Origin: JAPKZH01 sp964537875
GTDB lineage: Bacteria > Acidobacteriota > Aminicenantia > Aminicenantales > UBA4085
Direction of reading: 5' to 3'
NCBI GenBank assembly: GCA_964537875.1
Contig: CAZIDN010000022.1
Location: 1 to 54,717 of the forward strand
Length of the DNA: 54,717 nucleotides
Shown here: in pieces, positions 8,028 to 17,478 of the stretch
Numbering within the stretch: the first letter of the stretch is position 1
Layout: every line of letters starts with the position of its first letter
The notes under the pieces: model-generated
The model's input: only the letters and a program-made list of their open reading frames with translations
What the model was told of the DNA's origin: nothing
The model's database searches: none
Translations under genes and position numbers: made by a program

Positions 8028-9542
8028 ATGAATATTGAGAAGATTCGCGTCCGGTTTGCGCCGAGCCCGACCGGCTACATTCATGTCGGAAATGCACGCA
8101 CGGCCCTCTTCAACTGGCTGTTTGCCCGCCAGAACAAGGGCGTGTTCGTGCTGCGCGTCGAGGATACGGACGTCGAGCGGTCGCGTGAAGAGTATGAGCG
8201 CCGGCTGATTGACGATTTGCGATGGATGGGTCTCGACTGGGATGAAGGGCCTGATGCGGGCGGAAATTTCGGCCCCTACCGGCAGTCCCAGCGCCTGGAC
8301 ATTTATCAGGGCTATACCCAGAAACTTCTCCAGGAGGGGAAAGCCTATTACTGTTTCTGCAGCACCGAGCAGCTGGAAAAGGAACGCGAGACGGCGCTGG
8401 CTGCAGGCACGATGCCAATCTACAGCGGCCGCTGCCGGGTTCTCGATCCCGGGGAGGCCGAGAGAAGAATCCGAAGCGGCGAGAAAGCCGCCATCCGGCT
8501 CAAGGTCCCGGATGAGGGCTTGATCAGCTTTGATGACCTGATCAGGGGGCATCTCGAATTCGATCTCAAACTCATCGGCGATCCGGTCCTCGTCCGGTCG
8601 ATGGGTTTTCCCGCCTACAACTACGCGGTCGTCATCGATGACCATCTGATGAAAATCACGCACGTCGTTCGCGGAGAGGACCATATCTCGAACACGCCCC
8701 GCCAGATTTTAACCTACAGGGCCTTGTCGCTCGAGCCTCCTCTGTTCGCCCATTTGGCCATGGTCATGGGCAAGGACAACACGCGTCTAAGCAAGCGCCA
8801 TGGGGCGACGGCGGTCGACCAATTTGCCATAGAAGGTTATTTGGCCCCGGCCTTTTTCAACTACCTGGCCCTCCTGGGCTGGGCGCCACCGGAAGGGCGG
8901 GAGGTTTTAGAGAAGGCCGAGCTTCTCGAACTCTTCGAACTCAAGAAAGTCAGCCGCTCGGCCGCCATTTTCGATTATGAAAAGCTTCACTGGATCAATC
9001 GTCAGCACATCAAGAAGTTGGACCCGGGGGAAAAGGCGCGGAGGGCGTTTCCGTTTTTGGCGGATGCCGAGCTTTTGCCGGAAGCGATGACGGAGGTCCA
9101 TTGGCGTTGGCTCGAAAAGGCCGCGGAGAGTTTGATGGAAGGCGTGGATAAATTTTCCGAGCTTCCTCAAAAATTTTCTCTGCTTTTCGATTTTGCCCCG
9201 CTGGCTATGGATGAGGAGGCAAAGTCCATTCTCAAATCCGAGTCGGCCCCGAAAGTGATTACCGCATTCGCCCAGAAGCTGGAGCGGGCGGGCGTGCTGG
9301 ATTACGCCAAATACGCCGCGATCATCGAAGAGATCAAAAAAGAGACCGGTATCAAAGGCAAGCCCCTCTTTCACCCTCTGCGCGTGGCTCTGACGGCCAG
9401 GACCTCGGGGCTCGAGCTCGATAAATTCATCCCGCTTGTGGAGGAAGGGGCGCGGCTTAGCTTTCCGAGGCCTATCAAGAGCTGTTTGGAACGTGTCGGC
9501 GAAACTAAAAGGTATTTGGAAACAAAAGCTGTCAATGATTGA
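8028..9542 (+). CDS. gltX: Glutamyl-tRNA synthetase
   Basis: This class I aminoacyl-tRNA synthetase charges tRNA-Glu. The catalytic domain begins VRFAPSPTGYIHVGNARTAL, where HVGN is the HIGH-type motif, and the second ATP motif is RLSKRHGA near residue 250. The stretch YYCFCSTEQLEKERE, with later GRCR, is the usual insertion region. The C-terminal third is the helical anticodon-binding domain. Its 504 residues are normal for bacteria. It is a stand-alone gene followed by an inverted-repeat element and then the RNA methyltransferase. Whether the enzyme also charges tRNA-Gln cannot be told; no gatCAB is in the window. Confidence 0.97.
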   Translation: MNIEKIRVRFAPSPTGYIHVGNARTALFNWLFARQNKGVFVLRVEDTDVERSREEYERRLIDDLRWMGLDWDEGPDAGGNFGPYRQSQRLDIYQGYTQKLLQEGKAYYCFCSTEQLEKERETALAAGTMPIYSGRCRVLDPGEAERRIRSGEKAAIRLKVPDEGLISFDDLIRGHLEFDLKLIGDPVLVRSMGFPAYNYAVVIDDHLMKITHVVRGEDHISNTPRQILTYRALSLEPPLFAHLAMVMGKDNTRLSKRHGATAVDQFAIEGYLAPAFFNYLALLGWAPPEGREVLEKAELLELFELKKVSRSAAIFDYEKLHWINRQHIKKLDPGEKARRAFPFLADAELLPEAMTEVHWRWLEKAAESLMEGVDKFSELPQKFSLLFDFAPLAMDEEAKSILKSESAPKVITAFAQKLERAGVLDYAKYAAIIEEIKKETGIKGKPLFHPLRVALTARTSGLELDKFIPLVEEGARLSFPRPIKSCLERVGETKRYLETKAVND

Positions 9543-9576
9543 AAGAAGAGATGACCTGCTATAAAAATTCGGAAAC

Positions 9577-9624
9577 ATTCGGTGACACACACCGATTTCA
9601 GGAGTTCGGTGTGTGTCACCGAAT
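9577..9624. repeat. Palindromic element, GGTGACACACACCG type
   Basis: A perfect 19-bp inverted repeat (9577-9595 with 9606-9624) of ATTCGGTGACACACACCGA encloses a 10-base loop. A partial copy, TCGGTGACAG, follows at 9648-9657. It lies between gltX and the methyltransferase gene and would fold into a strong hairpin. There is no T run, so it is more like a REP-type repeat than a terminator. Confidence 0.8.
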
Positions 9625-9692
9625 TTTGGCTATGACGATGAAGACGGTCGGTGACAGGACCCGAGTCAGGCTTTTGCGAGTGTGTAAACGCG

Positions 9693-10412
9693 ATGGATAA
9701 AATCAGCCGCATCCATGCGCTCCTGGAAATTCTGAGATCCTCGCCCCAACGCTTGAATAAGATCTATCTCCAGAAAGAAGGTGGACGGCGTCCCGTCGGA
9801 GAGATCGTTTCACTAGCCCGGTCCCATCATGTTCCGTACCTTTTCGTCCCCAAGCAAGCTTTGGATAATCTTTCTCTTCATCACCAGGGGGTTGTCGCTC
9901 TGGTCGCTGCAAAGGAGTTTGATTCACTCGAAGCCATTTTTTCGGCCGCCCGTGTGCCTTTCCTTGTCCTGTTGGACGAAATCGAAGATCCCCAAAACCT
10001 CGGAGCCATATTGCGTAGTGCCGAGGGGGCGGGGGTGGATGGTGTTGTCTTGCCGGAGCGGAGGAGCGCGGGACTGACCGAGGTTGTCGCCCAGGTATCG
10101 GCGGGAGCGCTCGAACACCTCCGGGTCGCCCGCGTCCCCAACCTGGCCCAAGCGATGGACGATTTGAAGAAGAAGGGACTCTGGCTCGTCGGGGCGGAGG
10201 GCGGCGCCGGCCAATATTTTTACGAGTTTGACTACACCCAGCCTGTCGGCCTTGTCTTTGGCTCGGAAGGAAAAGGCCTGCGGCCCCTGATCCGCAAGAA
10301 GTGCGACAAAGTCCTCTCCGTTCCCCTCCGGGGCAGCGTCAATTCCCTCAATGTCGCCGCGGCTGCCGCGGTCTTTCTTTTTGAAGTCGCCCGCCAAAGA
10401 AAAAGCCGATAG
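9693..10412 (+). CDS. rlmB: TrmH/SpoU-family RNA 2'-O-methyltransferase (RlmB-like)
   Basis: This 239-residue SPOUT methyltransferase probably methylates the 2'-O of a 23S rRNA guanosine. It has an N-terminal L30e-like RNA-binding domain (RIHALLEILRSSPQRLNKIYL to about residue 90). The three SpoU motifs follow: EIEDPQNLGAILRSAEGAG, LVFGSEGKGL, and VPLRGSVNSLNVAAAAAVFL, which make the knotted S-adenosylmethionine site. The ATG at 9693 is chosen because the family N-terminus starts there; an upstream in-frame ATG at 9651 adds non-conserved residues, and no good ribosome binding site is present for either. RlmB is the best match; another TrmH-family enzyme is possible. A palindromic element begins one base after the stop. 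Confidence 0.85.
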   Translation: MDKISRIHALLEILRSSPQRLNKIYLQKEGGRRPVGEIVSLARSHHVPYLFVPKQALDNLSLHHQGVVALVAAKEFDSLEAIFSAARVPFLVLLDEIEDPQNLGAILRSAEGAGVDGVVLPERRSAGLTEVVAQVSAGALEHLRVARVPNLAQAMDDLKKKGLWLVGAEGGAGQYFYEFDYTQPVGLVFGSEGKGLRPLIRKKCDKVLSVPLRGSVNSLNVAAAAAVFLFEVARQRKSR

Positions 10413-10413
10413 C

Positions 10414-10482
10414 CGGGGTCAAAGCTACTCTTTACGCAAAAATGTCTCGGGGGAACATGCGTAAAGAGTAGCTTTGACCCCG
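10414..10482. repeat. Palindromic element, GGGGTCAAAGCT type, copy 1
   Basis: A perfect 25-bp inverted repeat (10414-10438 and 10458-10482) starts CGGGGTCAAAGCTACTC and has a 19-base loop. The arms share about 24 bases with the element at 17401-17478. It lies directly after the stop codon of the methyltransferase gene and might work as a transcription stop or RNA 3' stabiliser. Confidence 0.85.
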
Positions 10483-10550
10483 TTCTGTTCACCCCTTGAA
10501 GTGAGAGAGAGGAGCTGAAATATCCCCCCCCATTTCACCTTTTTGGGTTA

Positions 10551-10579
10551 TTGAAGAGCGAAAATATCTCAATTACATT
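10551..10579 (+). promoter_or_regulatory. Possible promoter of the histidine kinase gene
   Basis: TTGAAG (10551-10556) and TACATT (10574-10579) are 17 bases apart, each matching four of six consensus positions. The stretch is A+T rich and about 30 bases ahead of the kinase start at 10616. Confidence 0.35.
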
Positions 10580-10615
10580 ATCAAAGGAGTAATTTCTGCG
10601 CCTCTCAGGAAATAA

Positions 10616-12337
10616 ATGCATCGTTCCCAACCAGGGTCGCATGACAAGAAAGTGAAGATGTCTAATAATTCTGGTCGCGGAGGCAAAAAAAAGCCTGGCC
10701 GGGGGATTGGTGCGGTAAAAAAGGCCGCGTCCAGATCCAAGCGCTCCCCAAATTCCCATTTTTCTCAAGCGAATTACGAAGATCCCAATGCGCCCAATGG
10801 GCTCTTCAAGAGCAGATCCAAAGAGGAAATCAATGAATGCATCTTCAGGATCTCTGAAGCCGCCATTTCCTCGAGAAACCTGGACGACCTCTTCTTTTCC
10901 ATCCACCGGCATATCGCCGAGCTGATGCCCGCCCACAACTTTTATATCGCCCTCTATAATCCCGTAAATGACATGCTCAGCTTCCCCTATTTTGTGGATG
11001 AATGCGATCCGACTCCCGCCCCGAAAAAGCTCGGCAAGGGTTTGACGGAATACGTGCTCCGGACGGGGAAGCCACTGCTTGCATCTCCCGAGGTCTTTGC
11101 CGAACTCGAAAAAAGCGGCGAGGTCGAGTCTATCGGCGCTCCTTCCATCGATTGGCTGGGAGTCCCCCTGAAGCTAGACGGCCAGATCATCGGCGCGCTG
11201 GTCCTGCAGACCTACACCGAAGGCGTTCGCTACGGCCAAGAGGAAATGAATGTCCTCAAATTCGTCTCCGGCCAGGTGGCCATGGCGGTCAACCGCAGAA
11301 AGATCGAAGAGGAAGTCCAGGAACGCGGGCGTCTGCTGGCCAGCGTTTTTGAGAGCATCCAGGACGGAATTTCGATTCTCGATTTGGACTACAGGATCAT
11401 CCGGGTCAATCCGGCCATGGAAAAGTGGTATGCCCACGCCATGCCCCTCATCGGCAAGAAATGTTTCGAGGCCTATCAACTCCGGGACCAGGTTTGCGCC
11501 GTCTGCCCCACCCGCCAAACCCTGGAAACGGGACAGGCGGCCTACGTAGTCGTCCCCAAGGTCGGCACGGGGGGCGAAGTGACCGGGTGGCTGGACCTTT
11601 ACAGCTTTCCTCTCATCGATCAGCGAACCGGCCAGATGAGAGGCGTGATCGAGTATGTCCGCGATATCACGGAACGAAAAACGGCCGAGGACCGGCTCCA
11701 GGCCTCGCTTCGAGAGAAGGAAGTCCTCCTCCGAGAGATTCACCACCGGGTGAAAAACAATATGCAGATCATCTCTTCTCTCCTCAACCTCCAGTCCCGC
11801 CATATCCAGGACCCCGGTGTTCTTGAAGTCTTCAAGGAAAGCCAGCGCCGCATCCGCTCGATGGCTCTAATCCATGAACGGCTCTATCAATCCGCCGACC
11901 TGTCCCGCATTGAATTTTCCCAATATCTGGATAACCTGACCCACCGCCTGCTCCACTCTTATCAGGTGGATTCCGACCGGATCCGCCTGAGTCTGCACAC
12001 CGAGGAGGTCTTCCTCAACGTCAACACGGCCATCCCCTGCGGCTTGATCGTCAACGAGCTCATCTCCAACGCCCTGAAGCACGCTTTTCCCGACGGGCGT
12101 AGGGGCGAGGTGGCCGTGGAGCTTCACCGGAATGAGGGAGGCGAATTTCTCCTCCGAGTCAGGGATAACGGGGTAGGATTTCCCAAGACTTTGGACTTCC
12201 GCCGAACGGAGACGCTGGGCATGCAAATCGTCGTCACGCTGGTCGATCAGATTGACGGAACGATCGAAATGGGCGCTTCCGGAGGGACGGACTTCCAGAT
12301 CCGCTTCAAAGAGATCCCCTACAAGCCAAGCCTGTGA
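10616..12337 (+). CDS. GAF-PAS sensor histidine kinase, HisKA_2 type
   Basis: This 573-residue cytoplasmic kinase has no membrane span. After a Lys/Arg/Ser-rich leader of about 65 residues come a GAF domain (roughly 80-235), a PAS domain (roughly 245-355) starting SVFESIQDGISILDLDYRI, a HisKA_2 dimerisation domain with EIHHRVKNNMQIISSLLNLQ (phosphoacceptor His376), and a HATPase_c domain with NELISNALKHAFP and RDNGVGFP. HisKA_2 kinases often phosphorylate a partner outside classic receiver pairs. Cysteines in DQVCAVCPT within the PAS region could bind a cofactor or metal. No response regulator is adjacent, so it is an orphan kinase. The ATG at 10616 has AGGA five bases upstream; 10658 is an alternative. 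Confidence 0.88.
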   Translation: MHRSQPGSHDKKVKMSNNSGRGGKKKPGRGIGAVKKAASRSKRSPNSHFSQANYEDPNAPNGLFKSRSKEEINECIFRISEAAISSRNLDDLFFSIHRHIAELMPAHNFYIALYNPVNDMLSFPYFVDECDPTPAPKKLGKGLTEYVLRTGKPLLASPEVFAELEKSGEVESIGAPSIDWLGVPLKLDGQIIGALVLQTYTEGVRYGQEEMNVLKFVSGQVAMAVNRRKIEEEVQERGRLLASVFESIQDGISILDLDYRIIRVNPAMEKWYAHAMPLIGKKCFEAYQLRDQVCAVCPTRQTLETGQAAYVVVPKVGTGGEVTGWLDLYSFPLIDQRTGQMRGVIEYVRDITERKTAEDRLQASLREKEVLLREIHHRVKNNMQIISSLLNLQSRHIQDPGVLEVFKESQRRIRSMALIHERLYQSADLSRIEFSQYLDNLTHRLLHSYQVDSDRIRLSLHTEEVFLNVNTAIPCGLIVNELISNALKHAFPDGRRGEVAVELHRNEGGEFLLRVRDNGVGFPKTLDFRRTETLGMQIVVTLVDQIDGTIEMGASGGTDFQIRFKEIPYKPSL

Positions 12338-12373
12338 CGGAGAGGGGCGTTTTCCGGCCGGGAGCGCCTCTTC

Positions 12374-12401
12374 TTGACAGAGCTTTGCTCAACCTTATAG
12401 A
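12374..12401 (+). promoter_or_regulatory. Promoter of accA-hisS
   Basis: A perfect TTGACA (12374-12379) is followed after 16 bases by TATAGA (12396-12401). The start of transcription would be near 12408, about 33 bases before the accA ATG. Confidence 0.55.
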
Positions 12402-12440
12402 ATAAGCCCGCAGACTTTAACCTGAAAAAGTCAGAAACCG

Positions 12441-13397
12441 ATGTCGAAAAGCCAAGATTTTTATCAGCTCGAGAAAAAAATCGTCGCGCTCAAGGAACAG
12501 ATCGACCAGATCCAGCTGGGCGAAGAGCAGGGTAAAAAAGAGAAGGTCGCCGGCCTCAAGCTCGAAATCGAGAAGGAATGGGCCAAGATCGCCCCCAAGC
12601 TGACGCCGACCCAGATTGTCCAAATTGCCCGCCACCCCAAGCGGCCGTATTGCCTGGATTACGTCAACGCCCTGATGCAGGATTTCATGGAGATGCACGG
12701 CGACCGCCGCTTCGCCGATGACACCGCGGTCGTCTCCGGCCTGGCCTTCTACAAGGGGCAGACCGTGGCCGTCGTTGGGCAGCAAAAAGGCCGGACGACG
12801 AGGGAAAGGATCGAGAGGAATTTCGGCGAGCCCAATCCCGAGGGCTATCGAAAAGCCCTTCGGATCATGAAAACGGCCGAGAAATTCGGGTTTCCGATCA
12901 TCACCTTGATCGACACGCCCGGCGCCTATCCCGGCATCGGGGCCGAAGAGAGGGGGCAGGCCGAGGCCATCGCCTATAATCTCAAGGTCATCTCGACCAT
13001 GGGTGTTCCGATCGTCTGCGTCATCATCGGCGAGGGCGGCAGCGGAGGCGCCCTGGCCATCGGCGTGGGCGATACGATCATGATGCTCGAGAACTCGTTC
13101 TATTCCGTAATCTCTCCGGAGGGCTGCGCGGCCATCCTCTGGAAGGACCAGAACGCCGTCGAGCAGGCCGCCCAAAACATGAAGATCCGCGCCCAGGATT
13201 TGTTGGAGCTGGGCGTCATCGATAAGATCATTCCCGAGCCGCCCGGGGGCGCCCACATCGATTTCGAGCAGACGTTCAAGAATGTCGACAAGCACCTGAA
13301 CCAGGCCCTCAAGAAGCTGGAACAGAAGCCGGTCCAAGAGCTACTGGAAGAGCGCTACCAGAAATTCAGGAAAATGGGAATCGTCCTCGAAAAGTGA
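12441..13397 (+). CDS. accA: Acetyl-CoA carboxylase carboxyltransferase subunit alpha
   Basis: This is the alpha half of the carboxyltransferase that moves CO2 from biotin to acetyl-CoA, the first committed step of fatty acid synthesis. The 318-residue protein has the coiled N-terminal helix (YQLEKKIVALKEQIDQIQ), the crotonase-fold core with GDRRFADDTAVVSGLAF and KFGFPIITLIDTPGAYPG, and the oxyanion block GEGGSGGALAIGVGD. Length and order match bacterial AccA. It acts with AccD, AccB and AccC, none of which is in the window. The stop overlaps the GTG of hisS by four bases, so the two genes form an operon. Confidence 0.96.
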   Translation: MSKSQDFYQLEKKIVALKEQIDQIQLGEEQGKKEKVAGLKLEIEKEWAKIAPKLTPTQIVQIARHPKRPYCLDYVNALMQDFMEMHGDRRFADDTAVVSGLAFYKGQTVAVVGQQKGRTTRERIERNFGEPNPEGYRKALRIMKTAEKFGFPIITLIDTPGAYPGIGAEERGQAEAIAYNLKVISTMGVPIVCVIIGEGGSGGALAIGVGDTIMMLENSFYSVISPEGCAAILWKDQNAVEQAAQNMKIRAQDLLELGVIDKIIPEPPGGAHIDFEQTFKNVDKHLNQALKKLEQKPVQELLEERYQKFRKMGIVLEK

Positions 13398-14662
13398 GCA
13401 CCTCAACTCCGGCCAAAAAAGAAATCGCCGCGATCAAGGGGACCAAGGATATTCTGCCGGGCGAAGTCTGGATCTGGCAGAAAGTCGAGGCCGAGGCGAA
13501 GGGGCTTTTCGAGCTCTATGGCTACCGGGAGCTCCGGGCTCCCGTTTTCGAAGCGACCGATCTTTTCGAAAAGGGAACCGGCGAGACGACCGATATCGTC
13601 ACCAAGGAAATGTACACGTTTACCGACAAGGGGGGCCGGTCGATCACGCTCCGGCCCGAGTATACGCCTTCCGTCGCCCGGGCCATCATCGAGCACAGGC
13701 TTTATCTTCAACCCGATCCGCTGCGCTTCTATTTCATCGGGCCTATGTTCCGCTATGACAGGCCCCAGAAGGGCCGGTATCGCCAGTTCCACCAGGTGGA
13801 TGTCGAGGTTTTCGGGGAAAAGGACCCGGCCATTGATGCCGAGATCGTCGAGATGGCCGATACCCTCTTGAAAAATCTGGGGGTTCAAAACGCCGAGACC
13901 CTGGTGAATTCGGTGGGCTGCCGGGCCTGCCGCCCCGCCTATTCGAAGGATTTAAGGGCTCACGCCGAGAAAGTCCGCGACCTCCTCTGTCCCGACTGCC
14001 AGCGCAAAATCGCGACCAATCCGCTCCGGATCTTTGACTGCAAGGTCGAGTCCTGCCGGGAGCAGGCCGCCCGCTTCCCCAAAATCTCGATCTACCTCTG
14101 CCGCGAATGCCGGGACCATTTCACCAAGTTTTGTTCCTATCTGGACCTCTTCGGGATCACTTACAAGGTGGAGCCCAATCTTGTTCGCGGCCTGGATTAT
14201 TACACAAAGACCACCTTCGAGATCGTCAGCTCCGGGCTGGGCGCCCAGAATGCGCTCGTCGGGGGCGGCCGCTATGACGACATGATGAAGGATTTCGGCG
14301 GGCCCGACCTCAGCGCCATCGGTTTCGCCTTGGGCATGGAGAGGCTGATTTCCATCCTGAAGATCAAGCCAGAAAAGTCGAAATTCCTTTATATCGCCAC
14401 CTTGGGCGAGGAGGCCAAGACAAAAGGGATCGAGTTCGCCAGGTTCTTCAGGCGGCAGGGGGTCGAAAGCCTCATCGAATTCGTCGGCCGAAGCCTGAAA
14501 AATCAGATGAGCCGGGCGAATAAGCTGGGCGCGGCCTGGGTGCTTATCGTCGGCGAAGAGGAGATTCGCAAAGGGCTTTACCAGCTCAAGGATATGGCCA
14601 CCGGAACCCAAAAGGAGGCGAAGGCCGAGGACCTCCTCAAGATCATTCGCGAATCCACGTAA
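13394..14662 (+). CDS. hisS: Histidyl-tRNA synthetase
   Basis: This 422-residue class II synthetase charges tRNA-His. The N-terminal KGTKDILPGE block, motif 2 (PMFRYDRPQKGRYRQFHQ), the histidine-binding blocks LVRGLDYYTKTTFEIV and GGGRYDDMMKDFGG, motif 3 (AIGFALGMERL) and a C-terminal anticodon-binding domain are all present. The central insertion contains several Cys pairs (CRACRPAY, CPDC, CRECRDHF), which could bind zinc as in some bacterial HisRS. The GTG start lies inside the end of accA (GTGA overlap), indicating coupled translation. Confidence 0.97.
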   Translation: MSTSTPAKKEIAAIKGTKDILPGEVWIWQKVEAEAKGLFELYGYRELRAPVFEATDLFEKGTGETTDIVTKEMYTFTDKGGRSITLRPEYTPSVARAIIEHRLYLQPDPLRFYFIGPMFRYDRPQKGRYRQFHQVDVEVFGEKDPAIDAEIVEMADTLLKNLGVQNAETLVNSVGCRACRPAYSKDLRAHAEKVRDLLCPDCQRKIATNPLRIFDCKVESCREQAARFPKISIYLCRECRDHFTKFCSYLDLFGITYKVEPNLVRGLDYYTKTTFEIVSSGLGAQNALVGGGRYDDMMKDFGGPDLSAIGFALGMERLISILKIKPEKSKFLYIATLGEEAKTKGIEFARFFRRQGVESLIEFVGRSLKNQMSRANKLGAAWVLIVGEEEIRKGLYQLKDMATGTQKEAKAEDLLKIIREST

Positions 14663-14744
14663 TCGGATCGGCATGCCCGTCGGGCCGGCCATGACCAGCG
14701 CTTGTCCGAAAATTTAGGCAGTTGAGAGATGCATAAAATAAATG

Positions 14745-14784
14745 GGGACAAGTTCCGAATTCTTTTGAATTCGGAACTTGTCCC
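14745..14784. repeat. Palindromic element, GGGACAAGTTCC type
   Basis: A perfect 18-bp inverted repeat (14745-14762 and 14767-14784) with a TTTT loop is followed by TGTATTTTTAA. Read on the plus strand it would make a strong hairpin followed by a T-rich run and could end hisS transcripts. It sits only 26 bases before the aspS start. The GGGGACAAGTT lead resembles the other GGGG(T/A)CA-led elements of the window. Confidence 0.8.
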
Positions 14785-14810
14785 TGTATTTTTAATAAGG
14801 ACACACACCG

Positions 14811-16592
<1,782 letters not shown>

Positions 16593-16624
16593 CCAGCCCC
16601 ATGAGATGGAAAGAGGCCGGATCG

Positions 16625-17385
16625 ATGCCGGAGCGTTCCGGCAAATTCCCGAAAATTTTTTATGGCGCGGCCATGCTTTCCGTCTCCGGCTTGTTCATCC
16701 TCTATGAAATCTTCAGAGCCGTCCGCGTCGGCTTCACGGAAGATGAGGCATCGACCCTTTTGCTCTACTTGGCCCATGATGTCTCCGCCGTTTTTAACTT
16801 CAGCGCCGCCAACAGCCACCTGTTGAACTCCGTGCTGGCAAAAATATTCCTGGTTGGGGGAGGGTCGGCCGAGTTTGTCCTCCGGCTTCCGAACCTTTTC
16901 GGATATCTCTTCTATCTGCTGTTTTCTTTTTTGATCGTTAACAAATTCAAAAACCGCTGGATGGCCGTCGGCGGGTTCCTCCTGCTCAACCTCAACGTCT
17001 ATGTCCTGGATTTTTTTTCGCTCTGCCGGGGATACGGCCTTTCTCTGGACTTTCTGATGGCCTCTTTGTTTTTTTATGTCTCGTTTTTGGAGAAAAGATT
17101 AAAGAATCGATCGACCGGTTGAGAAATGATGTGTCGCCGGCCCGAGACCGCATCCGGCTGGGAATCGACAGGGAATTCAATGCCGTCCTCCAGTACTACA
17201 TCGGCCGGATGGGCCTGTCCTGGCTGAGCGTGGAGTCCTACCCGAAGGCCTCGACCATGGATTTTCTGTAATTAAAGGATTATTACATGGAGGATTTCGT
17301 CGGCGATTGGCTGGTCATCGTGAAGAAATACGATATCTCGCGAAACCTTTTGGTGAAAGTCGTCAAGAGACAAAAAAAGGAATAA
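16625..17385 (+). pseudogene. Remnant of a GT39/PMT-type membrane glycosyltransferase
   Basis: The first part (16625-17122) encodes about 165 residues typical of the N-terminus of dolichyl-phosphate-mannose-type transferases: an early acidic motif GFTEDEASTLL, then LVGGGSAEFVLRLPNLFGYLFY and several membrane spans. It stops at 17120-17122. A second frame from about 17090 continues KESIDRLRNDVSPARDRI and GIDREFNAVLQYYIGRMGL, hits an internal TAA near 17271 and resumes as DYYMEDFVGDWLVIVKKYD to 17385. Such a tail is the C-terminal soluble part of the same kind of protein. The middle, about 250 residues, is missing. I read this as one gene broken by an internal deletion, a frame change and a stop codon. 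Confidence 0.7.
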
Positions 17386-17400
17386 ACCGGGGTCACAAGG

Positions 17401-17478
17401 TAATCCGGGGTCAAAGCTACTCTTTACGCGAATTTCTGATCTGATCGATGCGTAAAGAGTAGCTTTGACCCCGGATTA
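17401..17478. repeat. Palindromic element, GGGGTCAAAGCT type, copy 2
   Basis: A perfect 29-bp inverted repeat (17401-17429 and 17450-17478) has a 20-base loop. Its inner 24 bases match the element at 10414-10482. The right arm contains the TAA stop of the neighbouring minus-strand gene (17476-17478), so the element abuts and supplies that stop codon. A half copy, CCGGGGTCAC, lies just left at 17388-17397. Confidence 0.88.

Noticed and set aside
9577..9624. Possible terminator after gltX
   Set aside because: The hairpin is strong but no T run follows on either strand, and the sequence fits a repeat element better.
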